The notes under the pieces are model-generated. The model was not told the DNA's origin. It worked only from the letters and a program-made list of their open reading frames with translations, and ran no database searches. Of a stretch of DNA of 64,000 bases, positions 10,436-19,599 are shown piece by piece. The stretch is taken from the NCBI RefSeq assembly GCF_010211755.1, contig NZ_PDWR01000015.1, forward strand, positions 1 through 64,000, read 5' to 3'. Made by a program: the position numbers and the translations under genes. Every line of letters begins with the position of its first letter. Within the stretch, counting starts at the first letter, position 1. The DNA comes from Pseudoxanthomonas sangjuensis. GTDB taxonomy: Bacteria > Pseudomonadota > Gammaproteobacteria > Xanthomonadales > Xanthomonadaceae.

Positions 10436-11446
10436 ATGAGCCTCGTGAACGAAAAGCCGCAGACCCTCCCCCAGACGTCCGCCCGTGCCGATGCGACCGC
10501 CCTCGCGCGCACCGTTCGCGGAGAGTTCCCGATCGTCCTCGCGCTGCGCCACGCCGGCACCCGCACCTTGACGCTGCGCTACGAAGTGCAGGGCCCGGCC
10601 GACGCGCCGGTGGTGTTCATCGCCGGCGGCATTTCCGCGCACCGCCACGCTTCGGCCAGCACCGAATTCCCGGAAAAGGGCTGGGCCAACGAACTGGTCG
10701 CCGCAGGCCGCACGCTGGATCCGTCGAAGCGCCGCATCCTCGCGTTCGATTTCGTCGGCGCCGACGGCACGCTCGACGCGCCGATCGATCCGGCCGACCA
10801 GGCCGACGCCATCGTCGCGTTGCTCGACGCGCTCGACATCGACGCGCTGCACGCCTTCGTCGGCTATTCCTACGGCGCGCTGGTCGGCCTGCACCTTGCC
10901 GTGCGCCACCCACGGCGCCTGCGCAAGCTGGTCGTCGCCAGCGGCGCGCACAAGCCGCATCCGTATGCCGCCGCGTGGCGTGCGCTGCAGCGCAAGGCGG
11001 TGGCGCTGGGCCAGCTGCAGTGCGCCGACGCGCAGGGCCTATCGCTGGCGCGCCAGTTCGCGATGCTCAGCTACCGCACGCCGGAGGAATTCGGCGAACG
11101 CTTCGACGCGCTGCCGGAAGTGGTCAACGGCCGGGTCCGCGTCGCCGCCGAGGACTACCTCGACGCCGCCGGCGCGCAATACGTCGCGCGCACCCCGGTC
11201 ACCGCCTTCCTGCGCCTGTCCGAATCGATCGACCTGCACAACGTCGACCCGGCGCAGGTCGCGGTGCCGACCGTCGTGGTCGCGGTGGAAGGCGACCGCC
11301 TGGTGCCGCTGGCCGACCACGTCGCGCTGGTCGAGGGCCTCGGCACGCGCGGCAGCCTGCGTATCGTGCGCTCGCCGTACGGCCACGACGCCTTCTTGAA
11401 GGAAACCGACAAGATCGACGCCATCCTCGCCAGCGCCCTGAAGTAG
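10436..11446 (+). CDS. metX: Homoserine O-acyltransferase, MetX family (probably succinyl-type)
   Basis: The 336-aa alpha/beta-hydrolase-fold enzyme activates homoserine by O-acylation for methionine synthesis. The nucleophile elbow GYSYGALVG, the aspartate in VVVAVEGDRLVPLADH and the catalytic histidine in SPYGHDAFLKE form the expected triad. The divergent, shorter form used by Xanthomonadaceae is usually annotated as a succinyltransferase despite its MetX fold; that substrate choice is from family knowledge, not read here. It sits behind a SAM riboswitch and before metB, which fixes the pathway. ATG 10436 has no obvious Shine-Dalgarno, and earlier in-frame starts at 10376 (GTG) and 10406 (ATG) are possible. 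Confidence 0.9.
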   Translation: MSLVNEKPQTLPQTSARADATALARTVRGEFPIVLALRHAGTRTLTLRYEVQGPADAPVVFIAGGISAHRHASASTEFPEKGWANELVAAGRTLDPSKRRILAFDFVGADGTLDAPIDPADQADAIVALLDALDIDALHAFVGYSYGALVGLHLAVRHPRRLRKLVVASGAHKPHPYAAAWRALQRKAVALGQLQCADAQGLSLARQFAMLSYRTPEEFGERFDALPEVVNGRVRVAAEDYLDAAGAQYVARTPVTAFLRLSESIDLHNVDPAQVAVPTVVVAVEGDRLVPLADHVALVEGLGTRGSLRIVRSPYGHDAFLKETDKIDAILASALK

Positions 11447-11508
11447 GGCGGGCCCCGACCCGCCTTCCGCGACATCCAGACGAATTCGATGGCGGGTCCA
11501 GACCCGCC
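11447..11508. repeat. Two tandem GGCGGG/CCCGCC hairpins between metX and metB
   Basis: Hairpin 1 is GGCGGG (11447-11452) with CCCGCC (11459-11464). Hairpin 2 is GGCGGGTC (11491-11498) with GACCCGCC (11501-11508) and a two-base loop. A similar palindrome occurs at 29998-30016, so this is probably a dispersed element rather than a metX-specific terminator. There is no T-run. Confidence 0.6.
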
Positions 11509-11526
11509 CCACGCCGGAGAAACCCC

Positions 11527-12738
11527 ATGAGCAACAACACCGACGCTTCGTGTAGCCCCGCCACCGCCGCCGTGCGCGCCGGCATCGACCGCGACAGCGC
11601 CTACGGCGCGGTCACGCCGCCGATCGTGCTGTCGTCGAACTTCAGCTTCGACGGCTTCGGCAACAAGCGCCCCTACGACTACACCCGCAGCGGCAACCCG
11701 ACCCGCGACCTGCTGGCCGAGGCGCTGGCCGAACTCGAGGGCGGCGCCGGCGCGGTGGTCACCGCCACCGGCATGGGCGCGATCACCCTGATCCTCAATG
11801 CGTTGCTGCAGCCGGGCGACAGGCTGGTGGTGCCGCACGACGCTTACGGCGGCAGCTGGCGCCTGTTCAACGCGCTGGCGAAGAAGGGACATTTCGAACT
11901 GATCACCGCCGACCTGACCAACCCGCAGTCGCTGACCGACGCGCTGGCGCAGTCGCCGGCCGTGGTGCTGGTCGAAACCCCGTCGAACCCGCTGCTGCGC
12001 ATCACCGACCTGCGCTTCGTCATCGACGCCGCGCACAAGGCCGGCGCGCTGGCCGTGGTCGACAACACCTTCCTGTCGCCGGCGCTGCAGACGCCGATCG
12101 CGTTCGGCGCCGACTTCGTCGTGCATTCGACCACCAAGTACGTCAACGGCCACAGCGACGTGGTCGGCGGCGCGGTCGTGGCGAAGGCCCGGGAGCACCA
12201 CGAGCAGCTGGTGTGGTGGGCGAACGCGCTGGGCCTGACCGGCTCGCCGTTCGACAGCTTCCTCACGCTGCGCGGCCTGCGCACGCTCGACGCGCGGCTG
12301 CGCGTGCACCAGGAGAACGCGACCGCGATCGCGAACCTGCTCGACAGCCATCCGGCCGTCGCCAGGGTCTATTTCCCCGGCCTGGAGTCGCACCCGGGCC
12401 ACGCCGTCGCCGCGCGCCAGCAGAAGGGCTTCGGCGCGATGATCAGCTTCGAGCTCGATGGCGGCGAAGCCGAAGTGCGCGCCTTCGTCGACGGCCTGCG
12501 CTACTTCACCCTGGCCGAGTCGCTGGGCGGCGTCGAAAGCCTGGTCGCGCACCCGGCGTCGATGACCCACGCGGCGATGACCGCGGAAGCGCGCGCCAAG
12601 GCCGGCATCTCCGACGGCCTGCTGCGCCTGTCGGTCGGCATCGAATCCGCCGAAGACCTGCTTGCCGACCTGTCCGCCGCGCTGCAACGCGCGCAGGCGG
12701 TGGCCGACGCATCGAAACGCAAGCTCGCCGACGCATGA
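11527..12738 (+). CDS. metB: Cystathionine gamma-synthase
   Basis: The 403-aa PLP enzyme of the Cys/Met metabolism family condenses the O-acylhomoserine made by MetX with cysteine to give cystathionine, in the cytosol. Motifs are YTRSGNPTRDLLAEALAELE, the cofactor loop ATGMGAI, DNTFLSPALQTPIAFGAD, and the PLP lysine in VVHSTTKYVNGHSDVVGG. The C-terminal SLGGVESLVAHPASMTH is typical. O-acylhomoserine sulfhydrylase activity or a MetC-like activity cannot be excluded from sequence. Succinyl-type MetX beside it favours gamma-synthase. It lies 80 bases after metX under the same riboswitch. Confidence 0.93.
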   Translation: MSNNTDASCSPATAAVRAGIDRDSAYGAVTPPIVLSSNFSFDGFGNKRPYDYTRSGNPTRDLLAEALAELEGGAGAVVTATGMGAITLILNALLQPGDRLVVPHDAYGGSWRLFNALAKKGHFELITADLTNPQSLTDALAQSPAVVLVETPSNPLLRITDLRFVIDAAHKAGALAVVDNTFLSPALQTPIAFGADFVVHSTTKYVNGHSDVVGGAVVAKAREHHEQLVWWANALGLTGSPFDSFLTLRGLRTLDARLRVHQENATAIANLLDSHPAVARVYFPGLESHPGHAVAARQQKGFGAMISFELDGGEAEVRAFVDGLRYFTLAESLGGVESLVAHPASMTHAAMTAEARAKAGISDGLLRLSVGIESAEDLLADLSAALQRAQAVADASKRKLADA

Positions 12739-12751
12739 TCGAACAAATATC

Positions 12752-12841
12752 CCGTTCGTGCTGAGCGTAGCCCGCGTGGCGGGCGAAGTCGAAGCATGTC
12801 CTTCGACTCCGGCGCTTCGCGCCTACGCTCAGGACGAACGG
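12752..12841. repeat. Palindromic intergenic repeat, family A, copy 1
   Basis: The left arm CCGTTCGTGCTGAGCGTAG (12752-12770) and right arm CTACGCTCAGGACGAACGG (12823-12841) are near-perfect inverted repeats. Inner arms GGCGAAGTCGAAG (12780-12792) and CTTCGACT (12801-12808) add a second partial stem. A second copy with the same arms lies at 30842-30939. The element fills the metB-hom gap and would fold into a long hairpin in the operon mRNA. Confidence 0.85.
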
Positions 12842-12854
12842 TTGGAGTGGTTGC

Positions 12855-13928
12855 ATGAATGCAGTGGTCAAACTTGCAAACGCACATGAAACCGCGCCGG
12901 CGCGGATCGCGTTGCTCGGCACCGGCGTGGTCGGCAGCGCCTTCGTCGCGCGCTACGCGCGCTTGCGCGAACGCGGCGTGCGTCTGCCGGAAATCGCCTG
13001 GCTGTCCAACTCGCGCGTACTGGTCGATTGCGACGGCACCGAGCACGACGCGCTCGCGCAGGCGCGCGCGGCCGGCCCGCGCGATGCCGAATTGCCGCCA
13101 TGGGCGGAAGCGACCGCATTGCGCGCCGGCGACATCGTCGTCGACGCCACCGCCAGCGAAGCGGTGGCCGACCAGCACGCCAACTGGCTGCTGCGCGGCG
13201 TGCACGTGGTCACCGCGAACAAGCTGGGCAACGGCGCCGACTGGCTGCGCGCGCAGGCGATCCGCGATGCAGGCGAGCAGGGCGGGGCGTGCTACGGCGA
13301 CAGCGCCACGGTCGGCGCCGGCCTGCCGCTGATCCGCTCGATCCGCGAACTGGTGCGCGGCGGCGACCGCATCCGCCGCGTCGAGGGCGTGCTGTCCGGT
13401 TCGCTGGCCTGGCTGTTCAACCACTACGACGGCATGCGCCCGTTCTCCGGCTTCGTGCGCCAGGCGCGCGAAGCCGGCTACACCGAGCCCGACCCGCGCA
13501 TCGACCTGTCCGGCGAGGACGTGCGCCGCAAGCTGCTGATCCTCGCCCGCGCCGCCGGCCTGCCGCTGCAGGCGGCGGACATCCGCGTCGAATCGCTGGT
13601 GCCGACGTCACTGGCCGCGCTGCCGCTGGATGGCGTCGATGCGCAACTCGGCCAGCTCGACGCGCCGCTGGGCGAACGTTTCCGTGCGGCGTACAGGAAC
13701 GGCGAGAAACTGCGCTTCCTCGGCCGCTTCGACTGCGAAGGCAACGCCAGCGTCGGCGTGGCCTCGCTGCCTGCCGACCATCCGTTGTGCGGCGGCAGCG
13801 GCACCGACAACAAGGTCGCGATCTTCAGCGACCGCTACGACGCCAGTCCGCTGGTCATCCAGGGGCCCGGCGCCGGCGCGGAGGTCACCGCGGCGGCGTT
13901 GCTGGACGACGTGCTGAAGATCGCCTGA
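12855..13928 (+). CDS. Homoserine dehydrogenase (monofunctional)
   Basis: The 357-aa enzyme reduces aspartate semialdehyde to homoserine. It has an N-terminal NAD(P)-binding Rossmann motif (IALLGTGVVGSAFV, residues 18-31) and VVTANKLGNG, then the catalytic domain with SATVGAGLPLIRSIREL, VEGVLSGSLAWLFN, and YTEPDPRIDLSGEDVRRKLLILAR with the conserved Asp and Lys. It resembles the C-terminal half of fused ThrA proteins and has neither an aspartokinase part nor an ACT domain, so allosteric control by threonine is unlikely within this chain. It is the third gene of the riboswitch-controlled unit, separated from metB by a palindromic repeat. Confidence 0.92.
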   Translation: MNAVVKLANAHETAPARIALLGTGVVGSAFVARYARLRERGVRLPEIAWLSNSRVLVDCDGTEHDALAQARAAGPRDAELPPWAEATALRAGDIVVDATASEAVADQHANWLLRGVHVVTANKLGNGADWLRAQAIRDAGEQGGACYGDSATVGAGLPLIRSIRELVRGGDRIRRVEGVLSGSLAWLFNHYDGMRPFSGFVRQAREAGYTEPDPRIDLSGEDVRRKLLILARAAGLPLQAADIRVESLVPTSLAALPLDGVDAQLGQLDAPLGERFRAAYRNGEKLRFLGRFDCEGNASVGVASLPADHPLCGGSGTDNKVAIFSDRYDASPLVIQGPGAGAEVTAAALLDDVLKIA

Positions 13929-13943
13929 CGCCGCCGGACGCGC

Positions 13944-15467
13944 TCAGCCGCCGTAATTGCACTTCTGCGGCACCTGCTGTTCCGGCAGGTAGTCGTCGGG
14001 GTCGTGGTCGCCGTACTGCGTGCGCAGTTCGGCCAGGCGCTGGCGCAGTTGCGCCAGCCGTGGCGCGTGCGCCGGGTCGGCGGCCAGGTTGCGGCGTTCC
14101 TGCGGGTCGTTGGCAAGGTCGTACAGTTCGTACTCGCGCGGCTCGCGCCAGAACTCGATCAGCTTCCAGCGCGCGTTGCGCACGCCGCGATGCGGGCGCA
14201 CGCAGTGCACGCTCGGGTATTCGTAGTACTCGTACAGGAAATCCTCGCGCCAGCGCGTCGGCCGGTCTTCGATCAACGGTTTCCAGCTTTCGCCCTGCAT
14301 CGCATCCGGCACGTCGGCGCCGCCAAGCTCCAGCAGGGTCGGCGCCAGGTCGATGTTGAGCGCGAAGTGCGCGTCGTCGACGCGTCCCGCGGCGATGCCG
14401 GCCGGCCAGCGCAACAGCAGCGGGATGCGGATCGCCGGCTCGTACATCAGGCGCTTGTCGAACAGGCCGTGTTCGCCGAGGAAGAAGCCGTTGTCGGTGG
14501 TGTAGACCACCAGCGTGTCCTCGGCCAGTCCGGCCTGCTGCAGGTAATCCAGCACGCGGCCGACGTTCTCGTCCACGCCCAGCAGCACGCGGTAGTAGTT
14601 GCGCATGAACTGCTGGAAGTTCGCCTTCGCCAGCGCTTCGCCCTCGGCGTCGCCGAGCTTGCCGCCCTTGCGGAAGTCGGGCATCTCGGCGATGCGCATC
14701 ATCGTGCCCTGCACCGCCCGCGAACGCGCCGCCAGCGGCTCGTCGAAGTCCGGCGGCAGCGGGATCTCCACGTCCTCGAAGCGCTGGCGGAAGCGCGGCG
14801 CCGGGCGCCATTCGCGGTGCGGGGCCTTGAACTGGTAGAGCAGGGCGAAGGGGCGGGCGCGCGGCGCGCTGCGCAGGAAGTGCAGTGCGTGCTCGCCGAT
14901 CACGTCGTCGGTGTGGCCCTTCTGCGCGCGCCATTCGCCCTGCACCCACATCGGCGGATCGAAGTAGGTGCCCTGGCCCTTGATCATCGCCGTGTAGTCG
15001 TAGCCCTCGGGCAGGGTGTTGATGTGCCACTTGCCGACCATGCCGGTGTGGTAGCCGCGCGCGCGCAGCAGCACCGGCCAGGTCTGCGCGTTGCGCAGCG
15101 GCGGCTCGCGGGTGAATCCGGATTCCTCGCCGTTGGTGCGCATGCCGTGGGTGTGCGAGTACTGGCCGGTCAGGAACGTCGCGCGGCTGGGCAGGCACAA
15201 CGCATTGGTGACGAAGGCCTGGTCGAAGCGCAGGCCCTCGTTGCCGATCCGGTCCAGGTTCGGCGTTTGCAGGATGCGGTTGCCGTACAGGCTCATCGCC
15301 GAACGCGCATGGTCGTCGGTCATGATGAAGACGATGTTCGGACGGCGCGCGGCGCGGTTGCGCGATCCCGGCCGCGTGCAACCGCCGAACAGCCCCGGCA
15401 GCGTCGTGGCCGCGGCGCCGGCCGCCAGGCCCTTCAGCAGCGTCCGTCGCGGCAGGCGCGCGCTCAC
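13944..15467 (-). CDS. Tat-exported sulfatase, family S1 (second gene of pair)
   Basis: The 507-aa arylsulfatase-superfamily enzyme hydrolyses sulfate esters outside the cytoplasm. The signal peptide carries a twin-arginine motif (PRRTLLKG) and ends in a possible lipobox (LFGGC, Cys30). The metal-binding NIVFIMTDDHAR and the sulfatase signature CLPSRATFLTGQ are intact, with Cys91 as the residue to be converted to formylglycine. MVGKWH and TTDNGFFLGEHGLFDKR are further active-site blocks. It starts at GTG 15465-15467 behind a good AGGAGG. It is about one half similar to the neighbouring sulfatase by eye, so the pair looks like a tandem duplication. The substrate is unknown. No sulfatase-maturating enzyme is in the window. 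Confidence 0.92.
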   Translation of the reverse strand: MSARLPRRTLLKGLAAGAAATTLPGLFGGCTRPGSRNRAARRPNIVFIMTDDHARSAMSLYGNRILQTPNLDRIGNEGLRFDQAFVTNALCLPSRATFLTGQYSHTHGMRTNGEESGFTREPPLRNAQTWPVLLRARGYHTGMVGKWHINTLPEGYDYTAMIKGQGTYFDPPMWVQGEWRAQKGHTDDVIGEHALHFLRSAPRARPFALLYQFKAPHREWRPAPRFRQRFEDVEIPLPPDFDEPLAARSRAVQGTMMRIAEMPDFRKGGKLGDAEGEALAKANFQQFMRNYYRVLLGVDENVGRVLDYLQQAGLAEDTLVVYTTDNGFFLGEHGLFDKRLMYEPAIRIPLLLRWPAGIAAGRVDDAHFALNIDLAPTLLELGGADVPDAMQGESWKPLIEDRPTRWREDFLYEYYEYPSVHCVRPHRGVRNARWKLIEFWREPREYELYDLANDPQERRNLAADPAHAPRLAQLRQRLAELRTQYGDHDPDDYLPEQQVPQKCNYGG

Positions 15468-15495
15468 CGGCAGCCTCCTTGCATGTAGTGGACGC

Positions 15496-17052
15496 TCAAG
15501 CCGGACACTTGCCCGGTTCCAGTTTCGGCAACGGCTTGCCCGGCTCCGGCTCGCCGCTGTCGCCGGTCTCGGCGCGCAGTTCGTCGATGCGGCGCTTCAG
15601 CCGCGCGACGGTGTCGGCGTGCCGCGGGTCGTCGACCAGGTTGTCGGTCTCGCCGGGATCGTTCTCCAGGTCGTACAGCGCCCATTCGTCCGGCTCCTGC
15701 CAGAAGTGGATCAGCTTCCAGCGCTTGGTGCGCACGCCGTGGTGCTTGCGCGCGCAGTGGACCGCGGGGTACTCGTACCACTCGTAGAGGAAATCCTCGC
15801 GCCAGTCCTTGTTCCTGCCGTCGAGCAGGGGCTTCCAGCTGCGGCCCTGCATCCAGTCCGGTACCGCGACGCCGGCCAGCTCCAGGAAGGTCGGCGCGAC
15901 GTCGATGTTCAACACCATGTTGTCCGCGTCGACGCGGCCGGGCTCGATGCGCCCGGGCCAGCGCAGCAGCATCGGTATGCGGATCGAGGGTTCCAGCATC
16001 AGGCGCTTGTCGTAGAAACCGTGCTCGCCCATGAACGCGCCGTTGTCCGAGGTGTAGACGACGATGGTGTTCTCGGCCAGGCCCGGCTTGTCGAGGAAGT
16101 CGAGCACGCGGCCGATGTTCTCGTCCACGCCCAGCAGCACGCGGTAGTAGTTGCGGACGAAGGCCTGGTAGACCGCGCGCAGGCGCTCGTCCTCCGGCAG
16201 CGATTCGTCGACCTGCGGCGGGCGGCGTTCGGCCTTGTGGAAGAAATCGCGCATGTTGGCGATTTCCTGCGTGGTCTTCGAGAACGCGACCGGCGCGTCT
16301 TCCGGCTGCGGCTGGCCGAATCCCGGCGGCAACGGGATCTCGACGTCCTTGAACGCATCGTTGAAGCGCGGGGCCGGTTCCCAGGGGCCATGCGGCGCCT
16401 TGAACTGGTAGCACAGGCAGAACGGCCGGTCCTTCGGCCGCTGCCGCAGGTAGGTCATGGCCTGGTCGCCGATCACGTCGTCGGTGTGGCCGCGGAAGCG
16501 CACCGGCGCGCCGTTGACGATGAATTCCGGATCGAAATAGCTGCCCTGGCCGCGCAGGATCGCCCAGTGGTCGAAACCGGTCGGGTCGGACTTGATGTGC
16601 CACTTGCCGACCACGGCGGTGTGGTAGCCGGCCTGCCGCAGCAGGATCGGATAGGTGATCTGGTCGTGGCGCAGGCCCATCTGCTGGTACCAGCCCGGTT
16701 CCTCGCCGTTGCTGGTGACGCCGTGGCTGTGCGCGTAGAGGCCGGTGAGGAAGCTGGCGCGGCTGGGCGCGCACACCGACGTGGTGACGAAGGCCTGGTC
16801 GAAGCGCAGGCCTTCGTTGCCGACCCGGTCCATGTTCGGGGTCTTGAGAATGGTGTTGCCGTAGATGCTCAGCGTGCTCCTGGCCTGGTCGTCGGGCATG
16901 ATGAACAGGATGTTCGGCGCGTCCTTGCGCGCCTTGCCGACCGGCCCGGCGCCTTCCCGGGCGATGCGGGCGAGGGCGGGCGGCAGCGAAAGGCCGGCGG
17001 CGCTGGCACCGAGCAGTTGCAGGGCGCGGCGACGGTCGATGCGCGTGCTCAT
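15496..17052 (-). CDS. Tat-exported sulfatase, family S1 (first gene of pair)
   Basis: This 518-aa paralogue of the downstream sulfatase has a twin-arginine-like leader (DRRRALQLLGASAAG), no lipobox, the NILFIMPDDQARSTLS metal site, and the signature CAPSRASFLTGLYAHSHG with Cys94 as the formylglycine precursor. VVGKWHIK, TSDNGAFMGEHGFYDKR and the C-terminal DLENDPGETDNL are typical of the N-sulfoglucosamine/iduronate-like branch. The start ATG has an ideal AGGAGG 7 bases upstream. A consensus LacI-family operator lies 81-94 bases upstream, suggesting sugar-inducible control. It probably attacks a sulfated polysaccharide or glycosaminoglycan, but that is inference. Confidence 0.92.
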   Translation of the reverse strand: MSTRIDRRRALQLLGASAAGLSLPPALARIAREGAGPVGKARKDAPNILFIMPDDQARSTLSIYGNTILKTPNMDRVGNEGLRFDQAFVTTSVCAPSRASFLTGLYAHSHGVTSNGEEPGWYQQMGLRHDQITYPILLRQAGYHTAVVGKWHIKSDPTGFDHWAILRGQGSYFDPEFIVNGAPVRFRGHTDDVIGDQAMTYLRQRPKDRPFCLCYQFKAPHGPWEPAPRFNDAFKDVEIPLPPGFGQPQPEDAPVAFSKTTQEIANMRDFFHKAERRPPQVDESLPEDERLRAVYQAFVRNYYRVLLGVDENIGRVLDFLDKPGLAENTIVVYTSDNGAFMGEHGFYDKRLMLEPSIRIPMLLRWPGRIEPGRVDADNMVLNIDVAPTFLELAGVAVPDWMQGRSWKPLLDGRNKDWREDFLYEWYEYPAVHCARKHHGVRTKRWKLIHFWQEPDEWALYDLENDPGETDNLVDDPRHADTVARLKRRIDELRAETGDSGEPEPGKPLPKLEPGKCPA

Positions 17053-17132
17053 CAGGAGTCCTCCTGAAGTTCGACGGAATCGGCGACCTGTCTCCGGGAA
17101 GACGAATCGCGAGCCCGAACCTTAGTCCGATG

Positions 17133-17146
17133 TGTAAACGATTACA
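17133..17146. promoter_or_regulatory. LacI-family operator upstream of the sulfatase pair
   Basis: TGTAAACGATTACA matches the degenerate LacI/GalR-family operator TGNAANCGNTTNCA at every fixed position. It lies in the 160-base gap between the hydrolase stop and the first sulfatase start. No LacI-type regulator gene is in the window, so the repressor would act in trans. Confidence 0.65.
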
Positions 17147-17212
17147 TGCTGCGGCGCGAAAGATGCAGCAGTGGCGGCGTTTTCGCATTGCGGGTCGAGC
17201 GCTTGTCGGGAA

Positions 17213-17896
17213 TCAATGCGCGATCCCGCGGGCGAACTCCGCGATGGCTGCGGCCGCAAGGCGCGGATTTGCCTGCAGCAGGAAATGCGGGCCATCGATG
17301 ATTGCCAGCCGCGCATCCGGCGCACAGGCCTGGATGCGCGCCCATGCGCCTGCCGGAACCAGCCGATCGCCGGTCGCCTGCAGGTACAGGATCGGACAGC
17401 GGATCCTTCGCAGTTCTCCCGAGACATCGATACCCGCTATTGCATGAAGGCGATGTCGCGCCACTTCCGGTCGGAGCTTGCGGATGACGGATTCGATCCG
17501 GTCTTTCCAGGGTTCCGTGAGCCAGCGGCCCATCGCGACGCGGCCGACCAGGCCGCTGCCCGGCACGGGTAAGGGCAAGCGCAGGAAGCGACGGAACAGG
17601 CTGAGCGGCGCGCGCGGCGGCGCCGCGAAGGATGCGCACAAAACCAGGCCGACGAACCTGCCGGGGGCCTTCGCGGCGAGCTTGATGGCGACCGGTCCCG
17701 AAAACGACTCGGCGACCAGCAGGAGCCTTTCGTCCGGCAACGATCTTTCGACGAATTCCGCCAGTTCGTCGTAATCCATGCGGGTGACGGACGGGTAGGC
17801 GACGACATCCGCCAGGATGCCGGGTTCCAACGCCCCGACGAATTCGGCCAGCAGCTCGCCCGTTCCGTCCAGTCCCGGAAGGATCAGGGCGCGCAC
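17213..17896 (-). CDS. Alpha/beta hydrolase (esterase-like)
   Basis: The 227-aa cytosolic protein has an alpha/beta-hydrolase fold. ILPGLDGTGEL gives the oxyanion-hole strand, LLLVAESFSGPVAI the nucleophile elbow (Ser in ESFSG), YLQATGDRLVP the acid, and IDGPHFLLQANP the histidine. The nucleophile motif is ESFSG rather than GxSxG, as in acyl-hydrolase/thioesterase branches. It begins 4 bases after the L-serine dehydratase stop codon and is thus probably cotranscribed. The substrate cannot be assigned. Confidence 0.8.
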   Translation of the reverse strand: MRALILPGLDGTGELLAEFVGALEPGILADVVAYPSVTRMDYDELAEFVERSLPDERLLLVAESFSGPVAIKLAAKAPGRFVGLVLCASFAAPPRAPLSLFRRFLRLPLPVPGSGLVGRVAMGRWLTEPWKDRIESVIRKLRPEVARHRLHAIAGIDVSGELRRIRCPILYLQATGDRLVPAGAWARIQACAPDARLAIIDGPHFLLQANPRLAAAAIAEFARGIAH

Positions 17897-17900
17897 CGGC

Positions 17901-19283
<1,383 letters not shown>

Positions 19284-19289
19284 TTGCGT

Positions 19290-19295
19290 ATTCTA
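19290..19295 (-). promoter_or_regulatory. -10 element positioned for leaderless sdaA transcription
   Basis: On the minus strand TAGAAT is followed by six bases and then the sdaA ATG. A start point 7 bases after the -10 falls on the A of the start codon. The -35 is weak. Confidence 0.4.
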
Positions 19296-19347
19296 CTCGC
19301 GCGCCGGTTTTCGCCGTTGCGCGACGCAACGATACGGGAGCGGATTT

Positions 19348-19587
19348 TTGGGCCTGATCCTTTACCAGCGCGACGACTGCCACCTGTGCGACCTGGCACT
19401 GGAAGTGCTGGCGGCGGCGCGCGTGCCGGAGTTCGACAGCGTTTTCATCGACGGCGACGAACGGCTGGAGGAGCGCTACGGGGCGCGCGTGCCGGTGCTG
19501 CGCCGAACGGCCGGCGGGGCGGAACTCGACTGGCCGTTCGACGTGGACGGGGTGCGGCGCCTTCTGGCCCTTCCCCCGCCGGGGTGA
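19348..19587 (+). CDS. Glutaredoxin-like small thiol protein (DUF836 type)
   Basis: The 79-aa thioredoxin-fold protein is of the glutaredoxin-like family. It starts LGLILYQRDDCHLCDLALEVL, with the redox motif C-H-L-C near residue 11. YGARVPVLRR carries the cis-proline expected after the second beta strand, and LDWPFDVDGVRRLL ends the fold. The start is taken as TTG 19348 because the homologous strand begins directly after it, with GGGAG upstream as a fair Shine-Dalgarno. Partners are unknown. It is divergent from sdaA. Confidence 0.8.
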   Translation: MGLILYQRDDCHLCDLALEVLAAARVPEFDSVFIDGDERLEERYGARVPVLRRTAGGAELDWPFDVDGVRRLLALPPPG

Positions 19588-19599
19588 GGGAGGGAGGCG

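Noticed and set aside
10312-11526. The in-frame extension of metB through metX
   Set aside because: It is the +1 shadow of metX, and real MetB begins at ATG 11527 with family-like length.
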